DNA of 64,000 bases from Ktedonospora formicarum (lineage in GTDB: Bacteria > Chloroflexota > Ktedonobacteria > Ktedonobacterales > Ktedonobacteraceae), in contig NZ_BNJF01000001.1 of assembly GCF_016587355.1 (NCBI RefSeq), positions 3,501,721 to 3,565,720 on the forward strand, in the 5' to 3' direction. How positions within the stretch are numbered: the stretch's first letter is position 1; each line of letters begins with the position of its first letter. The translations under genes were made by a program, and so were the position numbers. Below the pieces are notes generated by a model, which worked only from the letters and a program-made list of their open reading frames with translations, searched no databases and was not told where the DNA came from. Positions 28,133 to 37,117 of the stretch are shown piece by piece.

Positions 28133-28633
28133 TCAGAGAGAGAACCCCGTCAGGGAGAACCCCATCTTGTCGAAGGTCTCGATGTAGCCCGCGAGGTGCA
28201 TCGAACCGAAGGCGTCCCAGTACGGCTTGTCACTGGGCAGCCTATTGGACAGTGTGTTCCGATGACGCTCCACGTGCTGGGCGCTCTGATGCTTCAGCAG
28301 TTCGTACCGCATCTGCTTCTCCAGCCACTGTTGGAGGTCCTGGCCATGCACCCTCTTGAACTCCGTCGAGAACTGCTCGGGGTTCACCGCCTTGACAGCC
28401 GGAGCGATGGTGGTGCTGGCCCTGCTGCCCCGCGCCTTGATTACCGGCGGGATGGATGTCGGGAGCTGCCTGATGCCCTGGAGGGCGAACTCCCTGGCCT
28501 CCCTGACGACCTGGGCGAAGAACTCGGTGTCCTGTCGGGCGTCCTCCTCCCCAGCTGTCCTGCCAGCGGAATAAGCCTTGTCGCGGTCTGCGTAGTTCAC
28601 GAGTTCTCCCGTGGTTGTCTCCGAATTGGACAT
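28133..28633 (-). CDS. Hypothetical protein with high-GC3 codon use
   Basis: 166 residues, no recognised family. It is predicted to be mostly helical and charged (EDARQDTEFFAQVVREAREF, ELLKHQSAQHVERHR) with a conserved-looking end (YWDAFGSMHLAGYIETFDKM). Third codon positions are almost all G or C (GAG, CAG, CTC, AGG, ATC), far more than in flanking genes. This both supports coding on the minus strand and suggests foreign origin. No clear ribosome-binding site precedes the ATG (28633). It lies just downstream of, and convergent with, the truncated integrase. The overlapping plus-strand ORF is rejected. Confidence 0.6.
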   Translation of the reverse strand: MSNSETTTGELVNYADRDKAYSAGRTAGEEDARQDTEFFAQVVREAREFALQGIRQLPTSIPPVIKARGSRASTTIAPAVKAVNPEQFSTEFKRVHGQDLQQWLEKQMRYELLKHQSAQHVERHRNTLSNRLPSDKPYWDAFGSMHLAGYIETFDKMGFSLTGFSL

Positions 28634-28997
28634 GCTAGCGTAGCACGAACCTTCGCGGACGGTAACCGCGAAACCCGTTCAAAGCTCGCATTGTGAGTCA
28701 GCGCTTTTCATCAAAGGCGACAAACATGAGACGAGCGCTACACTAGCATTTAGTATAGCACTTTTTCAATTATTAAAGAAAGGTGGAAAGAGGGAAAGAC
28801 GACCAGCCTTTTTATAGCTATCAAGCGATTTATGAGATAAGTGAAGTTTTTCGATAATGAGCATATGAGCATGGCAGAAAACAGTCAACCAAAGTTTTAT
28901 AGTTACTGCTAGGGGTGGGCAAAAATTCTTTGCCTGGGTGAGGAGGGGAGAAGGGGAAATGATGTAACGAATAATGTAAACTGTGGATTGTACGGGT
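28634..28997. other. Intergenic region inside the accessory island
   Basis: About 360 nt, AT-rich, no gene or clear signal recognised. Confidence 0.4.
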
Positions 28998-29061
28998 GTC
29001 CTGAGATATAGAACTGCTTGTAGAGCGGTTTTTCTTATGCTCATTTTCTATATCTCAGGAC
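28998..29061 (-). terminator. 16-bp inverted repeat after TPR gene
   Basis: Arms GTCCTGAGATATAGAA (28998-29013) and its exact complement (29046-29061) with a 32-nt loop. It begins 23 nt past the TPR gene stop on minus and directly abuts the right copy of the 21-bp repeat. It is either a terminator or the terminal palindrome of the island. Confidence 0.5.
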
Positions 29062-29063
29062 TC

Positions 29064-29084
29064 GGCCCTATTATACTACAAGCT
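29064..29084. repeat. 21-bp direct repeat, right copy (candidate attachment site)
   Basis: GGCCCTATTATACTACAAGCT, one mismatch from 25735-25755, ending exactly before the TPR gene stop codon. See that entry. Confidence 0.45.
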
Positions 29085-30506
29085 TCAAGAGCGTAGGCCA
29101 GGAGGGCTAGGGAGCACGTTCTCTAGGGGGTTGTTACCCTGATCTTGCTGAATGACTTCTTTGCGTAGGCGCTCAGACTCCGCCAGACTCAGGAGCGTCT
29201 GGCGATAGTGAGCGGGGAATGCGCTGCTGGTGAAAATGCGCAAAGCGCTGCGGAAGCAACGCGAAGCCTGTTGCAGATTCCGTTGTCGGTCACCCTGTAA
29301 GCGTTGTTTATGTGTATAGCCCAGACTGACCTGTGTGGTAGCGTTCTCGATCATATACACATCGGCATGGTAGGTGCGTAGTGCCTCCTCATAGCAGACA
29401 ATCGCGCAGTGCAGATTACGATCATGTTGCTGTTCGCTCTGGTAGGGCAATGCCTGGAAGATCGCCGCGAGCCGTATGTGAGTTGCCGCCCATTCTTCTG
29501 GAGCATCATCGGGAGTGAAGGTGTGGAGCGCCTGCCGATAACAGTCCTTGGCGAGCTGGAGATTCTCCGTATGTATCCCCTCAAGACGGGCGTAATAGCA
29601 GTCTCCCAGGTGGACATGGACCAGAGCAATCAGTTCACGATTCGTTTCCGCTGTAACGTGAGAGAGCGCTGCCTGCTGATAGGCAATAGCTTGCTCAATG
29701 TTATGGGCTGGTTTCCCTTTGGGGCGCTTGAGAAACGCTTGTCCTATCAGTGTCTGAACATTGAGCCATTTTTCCAGGTGGCTCTCTGGTGTATAGACGC
29801 GCAAAGCTCCTTCAAAGGCGTTGATAGCCTGCTCGAACATCTTGAGTGTGCCATGTTGTCCATACTGTAAGTAGGCATTGCCAAGAAGTGTTTGTGTTCG
29901 GGCATGTTGCAGGGGATAGCGTGTGCAGGTATAGGTTCGGAGGGTCTGTTTATGGAGTTCAATACATTCTTCCAGCGCTTTTGTCTGAAGTGCCTGGGTG
30001 GGATACAGAGCTCCCGTGATAAGTAGGTCACCAAGCTCGTTACGAAGCTCCGCTCCGATTTCGGAGCGCACTTTGGTGCTGCCCATTGTCCTCTGCTGTG
30101 CCTCGCGTAGAATCTCAATGCGGCGTTTGCGCGTGCGTTCCGGGCGGTTGAGCTCGTTCAAGCGCTTGATTTGCTCGCGCATTACATTGAGCCAGTCAGG
30201 AGTATCAAGGGCCAGACCCCCATAGTGATTGACGTAGGCGTCACGAATTGCCTGACGCGTCCCTCCTCGCCTATGTACTTCGCGTAAAAGTTGGAGGTGC
30301 AGTTCCAGATCTTGTGCCAGGTCCAGGTGCTCCGCTGCATGCCTGCGCACCAAATTTTCTAGCTCCTGATCGTGTAGACTTTCAGTTAGAGGTAAATGCT
30401 TTTCGAGGTAATAGCGTCCTTCATGGTGATCTTGCTGATTGCTGTTGAGCCATTCAATGATCTGTTGAAACAGATTGAAGCGGTCGAGGTCATGCGTGTC
30501 GGTCAT
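29085..30506 (-). CDS. TPR-repeat protein
   Basis: About 473 residues from the ATG at 30506, which has GAAGGGG about ten bases upstream. The N-terminal 130 residues are helical (FNLFQQIIEWLNSNQQ, QELENLVRRHAAEHLDL). From about 190 on there are at least five TPR-like units, recognisable by NAYLQYG, AINAFEGALRVYTPE, AIAYQQAALSHV, AKDCYRQALHTFTPDDAPEE, AIVCYEEALRTYHAD and CFRSALRIFT. The pattern resembles tetratricopeptide sensor regions seen in Ktedonobacteria. There is no enzymatic domain or membrane segment. A protein-interaction role is inferred; partners are unknown. Confidence 0.8.
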   Translation of the reverse strand: MTDTHDLDRFNLFQQIIEWLNSNQQDHHEGRYYLEKHLPLTESLHDQELENLVRRHAAEHLDLAQDLELHLQLLREVHRRGGTRQAIRDAYVNHYGGLALDTPDWLNVMREQIKRLNELNRPERTRKRRIEILREAQQRTMGSTKVRSEIGAELRNELGDLLITGALYPTQALQTKALEECIELHKQTLRTYTCTRYPLQHARTQTLLGNAYLQYGQHGTLKMFEQAINAFEGALRVYTPESHLEKWLNVQTLIGQAFLKRPKGKPAHNIEQAIAYQQAALSHVTAETNRELIALVHVHLGDCYYARLEGIHTENLQLAKDCYRQALHTFTPDDAPEEWAATHIRLAAIFQALPYQSEQQHDRNLHCAIVCYEEALRTYHADVYMIENATTQVSLGYTHKQRLQGDRQRNLQQASRCFRSALRIFTSSAFPAHYRQTLLSLAESERLRKEVIQQDQGNNPLENVLPSPPGLRS

Positions 30507-30905
30507 GCTGCGAATTCCCCTTCTATCTACCAACGCGGCGTATGAGAATCCTTCTCTTCCTTCTTATTCGAAAACCTGAGCGTGCCCTCGTCGTATGAGG
30601 ATTGGTTTTCGCATAAGATTTTACTGAATAACGCCGCCTATCCTCTTTTACAAACGTGCCCCAGCGGGCATACATCAGTAAACCAGGCTGACCGTGAAGT
30701 TTTGCTTCTTACCTATTATAACGCATAAAATGTGATAATGGAAATATCTAACTCCTTATTTGAAAACCTGAGTGTGCTCGTTACAACGAACATCAACCTC
30801 ATTCGAGGGTACGGCGCTGACTGAGCGGCAGCTAGCGCAAAGCGTTCAGATGTTCGCATCAGATGGTATGTATAAGAAGTTGCGAAATGAATATAGCCTG
30901 AATAA
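30507..30905. other. Intergenic region with dispersed repeats
   Basis: About 400 nt, no gene. It holds one complete and one half copy of the dispersed palindromic repeat (30563-30617 and 30754-30790). Confidence 0.5.
30563..30617. repeat. Dispersed palindromic repeat, copy B
   Basis: Arms CTTATTCGAAAACC (30563-30576) and GGTTTTCGCATAAG (30604-30617), one mismatch, enclosing TGAGCGTGCCCTCG. A half copy in the same orientation as its left arm, CTTATTTGAAAACC then TGAGTGTGCTCGTTA, lies at 30755-30783. Confidence 0.6.
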
Positions 30906-30943
30906 CATTGAAGCATTATCTCATATAGAATAATGCTTCAATG
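30906..30943 (-). terminator. Terminator of the MacB-type ABC operon
   Basis: 14-bp perfect arms CATTGAAGCATTAT/ATAATGCTTCAATG with a ten-base loop, 18 nt past the ATPase gene stop on minus. The distal side is followed by a short T-containing stretch (GTTATTCAGG). The position strongly suggests a terminator. Confidence 0.65.
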
Positions 30944-30961
30944 TCTGTATATGTGCAGTTT

Positions 30962-31753
30962 TTATCGGCGGCGCTTCTTCTTTGCCACTGGCTGGGGCTT
31001 GGGGGCAACTTCGCCACCAATTGTCTCAATCTTGCCATCTTCTATCTCGATACGCACATTGGCGACCTTCGAAATGCTGTGATCATGTGTCACTACAATG
31101 ACAGTTCTGCCCTGAGTCGCGAGACGTTTCAAGAGATCAATGATACGCTTGCCGTTCTGTGAGTCCAGGTTGCCTGTTGGCTCGTCTGCCAGGATTACGC
31201 GTGGATTATTCGCGAGCGCTCGCGCGATGGCGACGCGCTGCTTCTGTCCACCTGAAAGCCTGCCAGGACGATGCCGGTGTCGATTCTCATCAATGCCAAC
31301 CTGAAGGAGAAGCGTGCGTGCTCGCTCTCGCATTGCGTTTCTCCCCTGACCACCTGTTAATTCCATTGGTAGCATCACGTTTTCAAGGGCGGTCAGGTTG
31401 GGGACAAGGTGAAATGATTGAAATACAAAGCCTACATTCTGACGCCTGAATTTGTGCTCTCCAGGCCCACTTAGACTCATAACGTCGACACCATTCACAG
31501 TGAGTTCACCGCTGGTTGGCTTATCCAGGCTACCCAGAATATAAAGGAGCGTCGATTTACCGCTGCCACTGGGGCCCATAATAGTGACGAATTGCCCTTC
31601 AGTGAAGACGAAGTTTACCTCGTCCACAGCTTTGATTAACTCGCCATGCATTTTGAAGTGTTTGCTGAGGTTGTGTGCGACAACGGTTACCTTCGCATCC
31701 TCTTTCGGCGTCTCTGAGGTAGTTTCGATGTCGATAGTAGCTTCTTCTTCCAT
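30962..31753 (-). CDS. ABC transporter ATPase (MacB/LolD type)
   Basis: 263 residues: Walker [20 protein letters not shown]-loop [18 protein letters not shown], signature [15 protein letters not shown], Walker [14 protein letters not shown] and the H-loop VVTHDHS. The GxLDxPTSG and EPTGNLD contexts are characteristic of the MacB/LolD/FtsE group. An acidic 25-residue N-terminal extension ([18 protein letters not shown]) and a basic C-terminus (KKKRRR) are unusual additions. It is the second gene of a pair, 22 nt after the permease. Probably an exporter or mechanotransmission system; substrate unknown. Confidence 0.9.
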   Translation of the reverse strand: MEEEATIDIETTSETPKEDAKVTVVAHNLSKHFKMHGELIKAVDEVNFVFTEGQFVTIMGPSGSGKSTLLYILGSLDKPTSGELTVNGVDVMSLSGPGEHKFRRQNVGFVFQSFHLVPNLTALENVMLPMELTGGQGRNAMRERARTLLLQVGIDENRHRHRPGRLSGGQKQRVAIARALANNPRVILADEPTGNLDSQNGKRIIDLLKRLATQGRTVIVVTHDHSISKVANVRIEIEDGKIETIGGEVAPKPQPVAKKKRRR

Positions 31754-31775
31754 TTTTTTCTCGCTCTCTGGGATC

Positions 31776-33221
31776 TTAGTTATTCCCTTTTCTCAACACG
31801 ACTGCTGGTCGAATACGTGCAACATAGAGAGCAGGGATAAGGCTTGTCAGAATTGCCAGGCCGATACCCAACCCCATGATGATGAGTAGTGTCTGAGCGT
31901 TAAGGGTCACGGTCGAGAGATGGATGTCACCCAGGCGTTGTGTAAAGCCCTGGAAACCACCTCGAAACGATGGCATGCCTTGGGCCGTCTGCGTGCCCTG
32001 GAGGGTTGGTGTTCCGCTTCTCATAAACGCGCCATTGCCTCCTATTGCCCCAATATTGTTGGATGGTGTAGAGACATCAAACTTCTCCGAGATGATTGGT
32101 CCCAGTGTGACGAGAAGTCCGGTCGCGACTGCGGATGCCAGGACGCTCAGCGCTAGCACCTCTGTCCAGAATTGACCTATGACCTGCCAGTGCGACGCAC
32201 CGATAGCTTTGAGTGTGCCGATCTCGGTCGTGCGCTCGCGCACAATCACAAAGACGGAGAAGATGATAATCGCAGCCGAGGTCGCGATAGCGACGGCGAG
32301 GGCTAGCTTAATACTGTTCTGTGCCGTGCTGAGGGCGCTAATCGCGCTCGAATACATGCGGTTCTCTGTGACGACGTTGTATTTGCTACCCAACGCTGTG
32401 CGAATGTTGGTGGCGACTGTTTCTACCTGATCATAGGTTGTAGCATAGGCCGTAATGCTATCAACACCGGCGACATCATAGAGCTTCTGCATCGTTGCCA
32501 GTGGCAGCGTAAGCGTGTTATCCGCCATAGCAGCGTCTGAGGTATAGAGGCCAACGATGGTGAATTTGGCGCTTTTTAGTGTAAAGGTCGAGCCTACCTT
32601 GAGCTTGTTTGAGTCCGCCAGAGTTTTACTCATCAGCGCTACATTGCTCTTGTCATCGCTTGCCTGGAAGCCACGACCAGAAGTGATTGTAGGTGTGCCA
32701 CCCTGAATGGTGAAGTGTGATGAGCCACTTGAAATACCATAGATGGAGGCGGGTATTGTTCTAGTCTTGCCATCGGGCGTCTGAACGCTGCTTGTTTTGA
32801 GCGTTTCGTCCGTGTCATAGCGTCTCAGACTCTCTTCGATGCTGGTGATACCAGCAACCTTCGATACTTTGGTAATGGCATCGCTTGGAATTGGCGTGCT
32901 CTCATTTTGTGATCTGAACATGTCAAATCCCCCATTCCCACCAAATCCTCCGTTGCCACTAGGAGGCCCCCCAGATGCACTCCCATTGTTTCCGTTATTG
33001 TTGCTATTTCCTTGTGATTGACTCTCGTTCTCAGTTACGTAACTGATCGTAATACCTGTTCCAACCTCTGAGCGCACTTTCGTGAGTTGTTGCTGAGCGC
33101 TGCTATTGAGGCTAACCATGGCTGCGACAAACATCAAACTGGCTCCTAGCAACAAGACTATGAGTAGTAGCCGCAGTGGATTACGCACTACGTTTCGCAT
33201 GCCACGTATAATTATGCCCAT
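31776..33221 (-). CDS. ABC transporter permease (MacB/FtsX type)
   Basis: 481 residues. One N-terminal membrane helix (LLLIVLLLGASLMFVAAMVS), a large extracellular MacB-like domain (about 30-310) with a Gly/Asn/Ser-rich low-complexity stretch near 70-100, then an FtsX core of three helices with the family's EIGTLKAIGASHWQVIGQF and ATSLIPALYVARIRPAVVLR. AAGGAGA lies nine bases before the ATG at 33221. A second Gly/Asn-rich loop lies in the FtsX part near 390-420. It forms a two-gene operon with the ATPase. A 16-bp palindrome lies about 85 nt upstream. Confidence 0.9.
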   Translation of the reverse strand: MGIIIRGMRNVVRNPLRLLLIVLLLGASLMFVAAMVSLNSSAQQQLTKVRSEVGTGITISYVTENESQSQGNSNNNGNNGSASGGPPSGNGGFGGNGGFDMFRSQNESTPIPSDAITKVSKVAGITSIEESLRRYDTDETLKTSSVQTPDGKTRTIPASIYGISSGSSHFTIQGGTPTITSGRGFQASDDKSNVALMSKTLADSNKLKVGSTFTLKSAKFTIVGLYTSDAAMADNTLTLPLATMQKLYDVAGVDSITAYATTYDQVETVATNIRTALGSKYNVVTENRMYSSAISALSTAQNSIKLALAVAIATSAAIIIFSVFVIVRERTTEIGTLKAIGASHWQVIGQFWTEVLALSVLASAVATGLLVTLGPIISEKFDVSTPSNNIGAIGGNGAFMRSGTPTLQGTQTAQGMPSFRGGFQGFTQRLGDIHLSTVTLNAQTLLIIMGLGIGLAILTSLIPALYVARIRPAVVLRKGNN

Positions 33222-33577
33222 GCGATTATTTCTCCTTCTCTTAACATATCAACCTGTTGACCGGTCTTATATTTTTGCCAACGATATTTACCTGCTGGCT
33301 TCGTATGCTTCGAAGCATAGCCGACATCTATCATAGATTCTTCAGGAGAATGTAAAAAGTGTGTAGAGAATTGTAAAAGAAATCTAAAGCAATGGATGTT
33401 TAAGAGATTTAAGATTGTATTTGAAGTTTAAGATCAGATGCGGCGATGGAGCTGTTTGTGTGTCGTTGCGTTTGAGGGCGTGTCTCTTTGCTCAATCCCG
33501 TGTAGCAAAGAGACTTCTATATGAGTTTCCAGTCTTACAATTATATGGAATTGGCGACTACTGGTGTGAGGGCAAGC
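33222..33577. other. Upstream region of the ABC permease
   Basis: About 355 nt without a credible gene. It contains the perfect palindrome TATGCTTCGAAGCATA (33304-33319) and, further upstream on minus, TTTACA and TATGAT boxes with short spacing (15 nt). Promoter assignment is tentative. Confidence 0.45.
33304..33319. promoter_or_regulatory. 16-bp palindrome, candidate operator
   Basis: TATGCTTCGAAGCATA, perfectly self-complementary, 83 nt before the permease ATG and just downstream of promoter-like boxes on minus. A regulator of the ABC pair may bind here. Confidence 0.45.
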
Positions 33578-34309
33578 TTATTCGTAGTATTGAGGGGCTG
33601 TCTTGAGAGTTTGCCATTGCTGTCCGTCATGACCGAAGATGGTCAGGGAGACCTCTTCGTGCTCAACCAGGGAGATGAGTTTACGTGTACTGGCTTGTAG
33701 TTGTTCTTCATTATCATCCATGGGCCATGCCTTGCGCTCAGGCGTAAAGAGGCGCTGCATAGCGACCGCGTCAATAACGAGCAGCACCGGGCCTGTTTGT
33801 GGCAGGTGGAGCAGGATGGACTGGTGTCCAGGTGCATGCCCACTGGTCTCGATCAGGGTCAGACCGGACAGCAGTTCGGTGTCGCCATCGACGAGTCGAT
33901 AGCGGAGCGCTGGATGGTCCCAGTGCGCTCGCGCGGCGGCATAGCGTGGATGTCCACTCTTCGCCAATTCGTAGTGTGAGCGTTGAACAACAAGTTCGGC
34001 CTGCGTAAAGGCATCATGATAGCCAGCATGATCGACGTCGAAATGGGTACAGATGAGAGTATCAATATCGTCCGGGTGTAGATCCAGGCCCGCGAGATGC
34101 ACAAGCACGTTCTTTGCTGTCCCGATTGTTGTTCCGCCTGGTGATGCGAAATTCACGGGTGTGCCGCTGTCAACCAGAATATTCCTACCTGTAGTGGTCG
34201 TTATCAGATAGCAGACGCACACCATGGATAAGCTTTGTCCATTTGGTAGTGGGAGGGAGAAGGTTGATAGTGGCATGAGATACAATCGCTGTGGTCTTTC
34301 GCTGTTCAT
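33578..34309 (-). CDS. MBL-fold hydrolase, N-acyl-homoserine-lactonase-like, with HxDxDH site
   Basis: 243 residues. LYLMPLSTFSLP and LVDSGTP near the start resemble AHL-lactonase-type MBL proteins. The metal motif is CTHFDVDHAGYHDA (His-x-Asp-x-Asp-His), so the second His is replaced by Asp. SGHAPGHQSILLHLP carries the next His, LVIDAVAMQ the bridging Asp and IFGHDGQQW the last His. No signal peptide. The Asp substitution matches the one in the 19.7-kb MBL protein. Lactonase activity is a family-level inference only. Confidence 0.85.
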   Translation of the reverse strand: MNSERPQRLYLMPLSTFSLPLPNGQSLSMVCVCYLITTTTGRNILVDSGTPVNFASPGGTTIGTAKNVLVHLAGLDLHPDDIDTLICTHFDVDHAGYHDAFTQAELVVQRSHYELAKSGHPRYAAARAHWDHPALRYRLVDGDTELLSGLTLIETSGHAPGHQSILLHLPQTGPVLLVIDAVAMQRLFTPERKAWPMDDNEEQLQASTRKLISLVEHEEVSLTIFGHDGQQWQTLKTAPQYYE

Positions 34310-34599
34310 CGTGCTTCATCAATCCTTTCGCTTGTCATCAACTAGAGAATCGTTTTTAAGAGTAGTTTTGCCTGGAAAAGTATAAAGCATGTGAGAAGCG
34401 CGAAAATCGTCCAGAAGGACGATGTGCTTTACGGTGAAGTATGCTATGGTATCATTGCACCTCCTGACAAGTAAACATGAGTGATCACGTGGCTCAGATG
34501 CGACAATGAGCGTGTTTGTATATAGCTAAAGTTGTGCTTTAAGAGGGCCTGTGCTAGCATATAAATATATTCTGTTTTATGACTAAGGAGACGACCTTC

Positions 34600-35238
34600 T
34601 TGCAAGCGCATGCTATTCCCAGGGCTGCGATGATCGGTGCAGCCTCTGGCGTGTTATTAATGGCATTTTTTAGCTCGGCCTGGGCCTCGTTGGTTGTAGG
34701 TTCTTTGAACGGCTGGGGTGAGATCTTTCTTTTTCCTCTTGTGTGCTTTCTTGGCATACTTCAACTCTCCGCAGGTATCTACCTCCTTATGATGGCACGG
34801 CGGTTCCCAGTGGCGACAGCGGATCAGCAGACGCAGGGGCGGAAGATAGGGAAATGGTATGGTATAACTTTTGGAATGGAGGGCCTGCTTATAGGCGTTG
34901 CCTCGGCGGTTTGCAATCTATTGGGTTATGCAGACTTTCTTCTTCCGGTGATTGCGCTTATTGTTGGTTTGCATTTCTATCCCTTTGCATGGATCTTTAA
35001 CAGGCATATTGATTACTGGGTCGCTTCCTGGACCTGTTTGGTGGCTCTTGTCGCTCTTATTGTCTTCCCTGTGACACCTACAGTGTTGGGAGGCATCCAT
35101 ATTAATCTGCAATGGTTTGTCTGTGGACTTGGTACCGCTATCGCGACCTGGATCTACAGCGTATATGGCTGCTCTGAAGGTTTACGCATGTTGAGATCGA
35201 ACAATCAACGAGAAGCGCAGATTGGCCTTGCTCAGTAA
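34600..35238 (+). CDS. Six-helix integral membrane protein of unknown function
   Basis: About 212 residues, hydrophobic throughout, with about six predicted membrane helices (AAMIGAASGVLLMAFFSSA, GEIFLFPLVCFLGILQLSA, FGMEGLLIGVASAVCNLLGY, LLPVIALIVGLHFYPFAWIF, SWTCLVALVALIVFPVTPTV, GLGTAIATWIYSVYGCSEG). I prefer a TTG start at 34600: AAGGAG lies nine bases before it, whereas the in-frame ATG at 34579 overlaps that site and has nothing upstream. It is divergent from the MBL gene. No family name recognised with confidence. Confidence 0.8.
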   Translation: MQAHAIPRAAMIGAASGVLLMAFFSSAWASLVVGSLNGWGEIFLFPLVCFLGILQLSAGIYLLMMARRFPVATADQQTQGRKIGKWYGITFGMEGLLIGVASAVCNLLGYADFLLPVIALIVGLHFYPFAWIFNRHIDYWVASWTCLVALVALIVFPVTPTVLGGIHINLQWFVCGLGTAIATWIYSVYGCSEGLRMLRSNNQREAQIGLAQ

Positions 35239-35688
35239 ACGACGAGCGCTCAAATTCTCCTCCACTTTTTAACCCTCTGCGAAGCACATGAGAGGGAGCC
35301 TTCTATCCACTGATGCTCCCTCTCTATCTTGACACCTCGCCAACTGTCTCCTCTGCAATTCCTCTTTATAAATCGCTCTGTTCACAAAAACGTTAATATA
35401 CCTCTGTGCTTTGTCTATTGATTGCTATCTGCTGTCCATATGATCAGGCAATCAACTAGATAGAAGTGTTGTCGTTTCTACATACATAGAGAACAAATAG
35501 AATTGATAAAAAGAAAGAGGAGAGATGCCGCTAGCACAGTATTTCTCTCCTCTCTGTATACATATCCCTTTTGTGTGATCTGCCAGTTATCACCTTGATA
35601 CTACGGTCAAGCCGCCATTCATGGTTCCATGGTAAGGCTAACCGCTATGAGGAAACTGACGGGGCTGCTCACCGGAACTCACGTTACA
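35239..35688. other. Intergenic region between two convergent genes
   Basis: About 450 nt. A hairpin at 35290-35324 (GAGAGGGAGC/GCTCCCTCTC, 15-nt loop, then TATCTT) probably terminates the membrane-protein gene. The rest is AT-rich with no gene; the P450 gene ends at 35689. Confidence 0.5.
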
Positions 35689-36867
35689 TTACTTCTCCCA
35701 GGTCAAGGGCAGATTCTTTACCCCAAAAGCTGACATACTCTTGATCGGAGATAGTGGCACATCGGAAACGTGCCAGGAACCGGACAGGCGGTCGAGCATC
35801 GCGTTGAGCGCAATCTTCGCCTCCATACGCGCCAGGGGAGCACCCAGACAGAAGTGGATGCCGTGCCCGAAGCCCAGGTGTCGATTCGTCTCACGCTCGA
35901 GCGTGAACTGATCGGCATTATGGAACTGAGCCTCATCCCGATTCGCCGAGGGAACCCAGGCAAAGAGCATCTGACCAGCTTCTATGCGCTGCTCGCCAAT
36001 CGTCGTCTCGCTTACGGCCCAGCGTGGCACGAGTTTGACCGGCGAGTAGTAGCGCAGTGCTTCTTCAAGTGCACCTGGCACCAGCTCACGATTGGCACGC
36101 AGACGTTCTACTGTTCCTGGATTCTCATCCAGGCACAGGATGGCATTACCAATCAGATTGGTCGTGGTCTCATTGCCCGCGACCAGGAGCAACACGCAGA
36201 ACCCAATCAATTCCTCGTTGCTTAGTCGCTCACCATCCACTTCAGCCAGCAGCAGCGCGCTCACCAGGTCATCGTGGGGATGTGCACGCCGCTCCTCAAA
36301 GACCTGAGTGAAGTAGTCGACCATGTCGCGTGATGCCTGGATTCCTGCCTGCATATCCTCCTCTGTCGCTTCCGCGTCTCCCGAGACGAAGGCATCGGAC
36401 CACTGCTTGAAATCCTCTCGCCGCTCTGTGGGAACCCCCAACAACTCCGCAATGACTGTGACAGGCAGAGGGTAGGCCAGATCCCGGATCACATCCATTT
36501 CACCTTGAGCCTGCACCTGGTCGAGCAATTCGCTGGTGATCTCCTTGATGCGCAACTCCATGTGAGCCACCATGCGCGGCGTGAAGGCTTGCGAGACGAG
36601 ATTGCGCAACTTGCGATGACGTGGGGGATCCAGGCGCACAATGCTCGAACTGATCGGGCTCACATCGCGGTATTCGGCTGGCACGAAGCGGTTCTGCTCG
36701 GAAGAAAATGTGGCGTGGTCAGTGATCACTCGAGCCACATCGTCATAGCGGAAGAGGTGCCATGCCTGGATATTCGGGTCGAAGAAAACGGGCTGTGTCT
36801 CACGCATCTGACGATACCAGTCATACGAGGCAGTGAGTTCCTCTCTATTGGGCTTTGTCTGCATCAT
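35689..36867 (-). CDS. Cytochrome P450 (CYP109-like)
   Basis: 392 residues. Haem loop FGHGIHFCLGAPLARMEAK with the proximal Cys near 340; I-helix VAGNETTTNLIGNA; ExxR in LEEALRYYSP; the PRWAVSETTIG strand. The order DPPRHRKLRNLVSQAFTPR, YPLPVTVIAELLGVP resembles Bacillus YjiB/CYP109-type enzymes. The ATG at 36867 has only a weak purine stretch upstream. No redox partner adjacent; substrate unknown. The upstream 250 nt contains a TATAAT (36909-36914, minus) flanked by the palindrome CTCTCGCGAGAG. Confidence 0.92.
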   Translation of the reverse strand: MMQTKPNREELTASYDWYRQMRETQPVFFDPNIQAWHLFRYDDVARVITDHATFSSEQNRFVPAEYRDVSPISSSIVRLDPPRHRKLRNLVSQAFTPRMVAHMELRIKEITSELLDQVQAQGEMDVIRDLAYPLPVTVIAELLGVPTERREDFKQWSDAFVSGDAEATEEDMQAGIQASRDMVDYFTQVFEERRAHPHDDLVSALLLAEVDGERLSNEELIGFCVLLLVAGNETTTNLIGNAILCLDENPGTVERLRANRELVPGALEEALRYYSPVKLVPRWAVSETTIGEQRIEAGQMLFAWVPSANRDEAQFHNADQFTLERETNRHLGFGHGIHFCLGAPLARMEAKIALNAMLDRLSGSWHVSDVPLSPIKSMSAFGVKNLPLTWEK

Positions 36868-36908
36868 GCTTCTTCTTTCTCTTTGTATGATCTTCTACAT
36901 GATTAACT

Positions 36909-36932
36909 ATTATACAGGCTCTCTCGCGAGAG
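36909..36932 (-). promoter_or_regulatory. Candidate promoter/operator of the second P450
   Basis: TATAAT on minus at 36909-36914, immediately preceded by the perfect 12-bp palindrome CTCTCGCGAGAG (36921-36932) in the -35/spacer region. No consensus -35 is present, which suits a regulated promoter. Another palindrome, AGTGTACACT, lies at 37083-37092 further upstream. Confidence 0.5.
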
Positions 36933-37117
36933 GCCGTTCGCACCCATAGGATTGCCAACCAGCCTCTCAGTGTAAATGGCCTGGACTCTATATTCATGCA
37001 CTTTCTCCTGATCTCTTTACTTACTCTGAACATCCTGTTGGCCTTCCGTTATGAGGATATGTCGAAAGTGTCGAGCAGAGATAGTGTACACTCTTTTTCT
37101 CGGAGAGAGTCATCTTG

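Noticed and set aside
27935..28696. Plus-strand ORF of 253 residues
   Set aside because: It overlaps the integrase end, has arginine/proline-biased shadow composition, and the opposite strand has strong GC3 coding signal.
33415..33606. Small plus-strand ORF before the MBL gene end
   Set aside because: No ribosome-binding site, overlaps the convergent gene end, non-coding composition.
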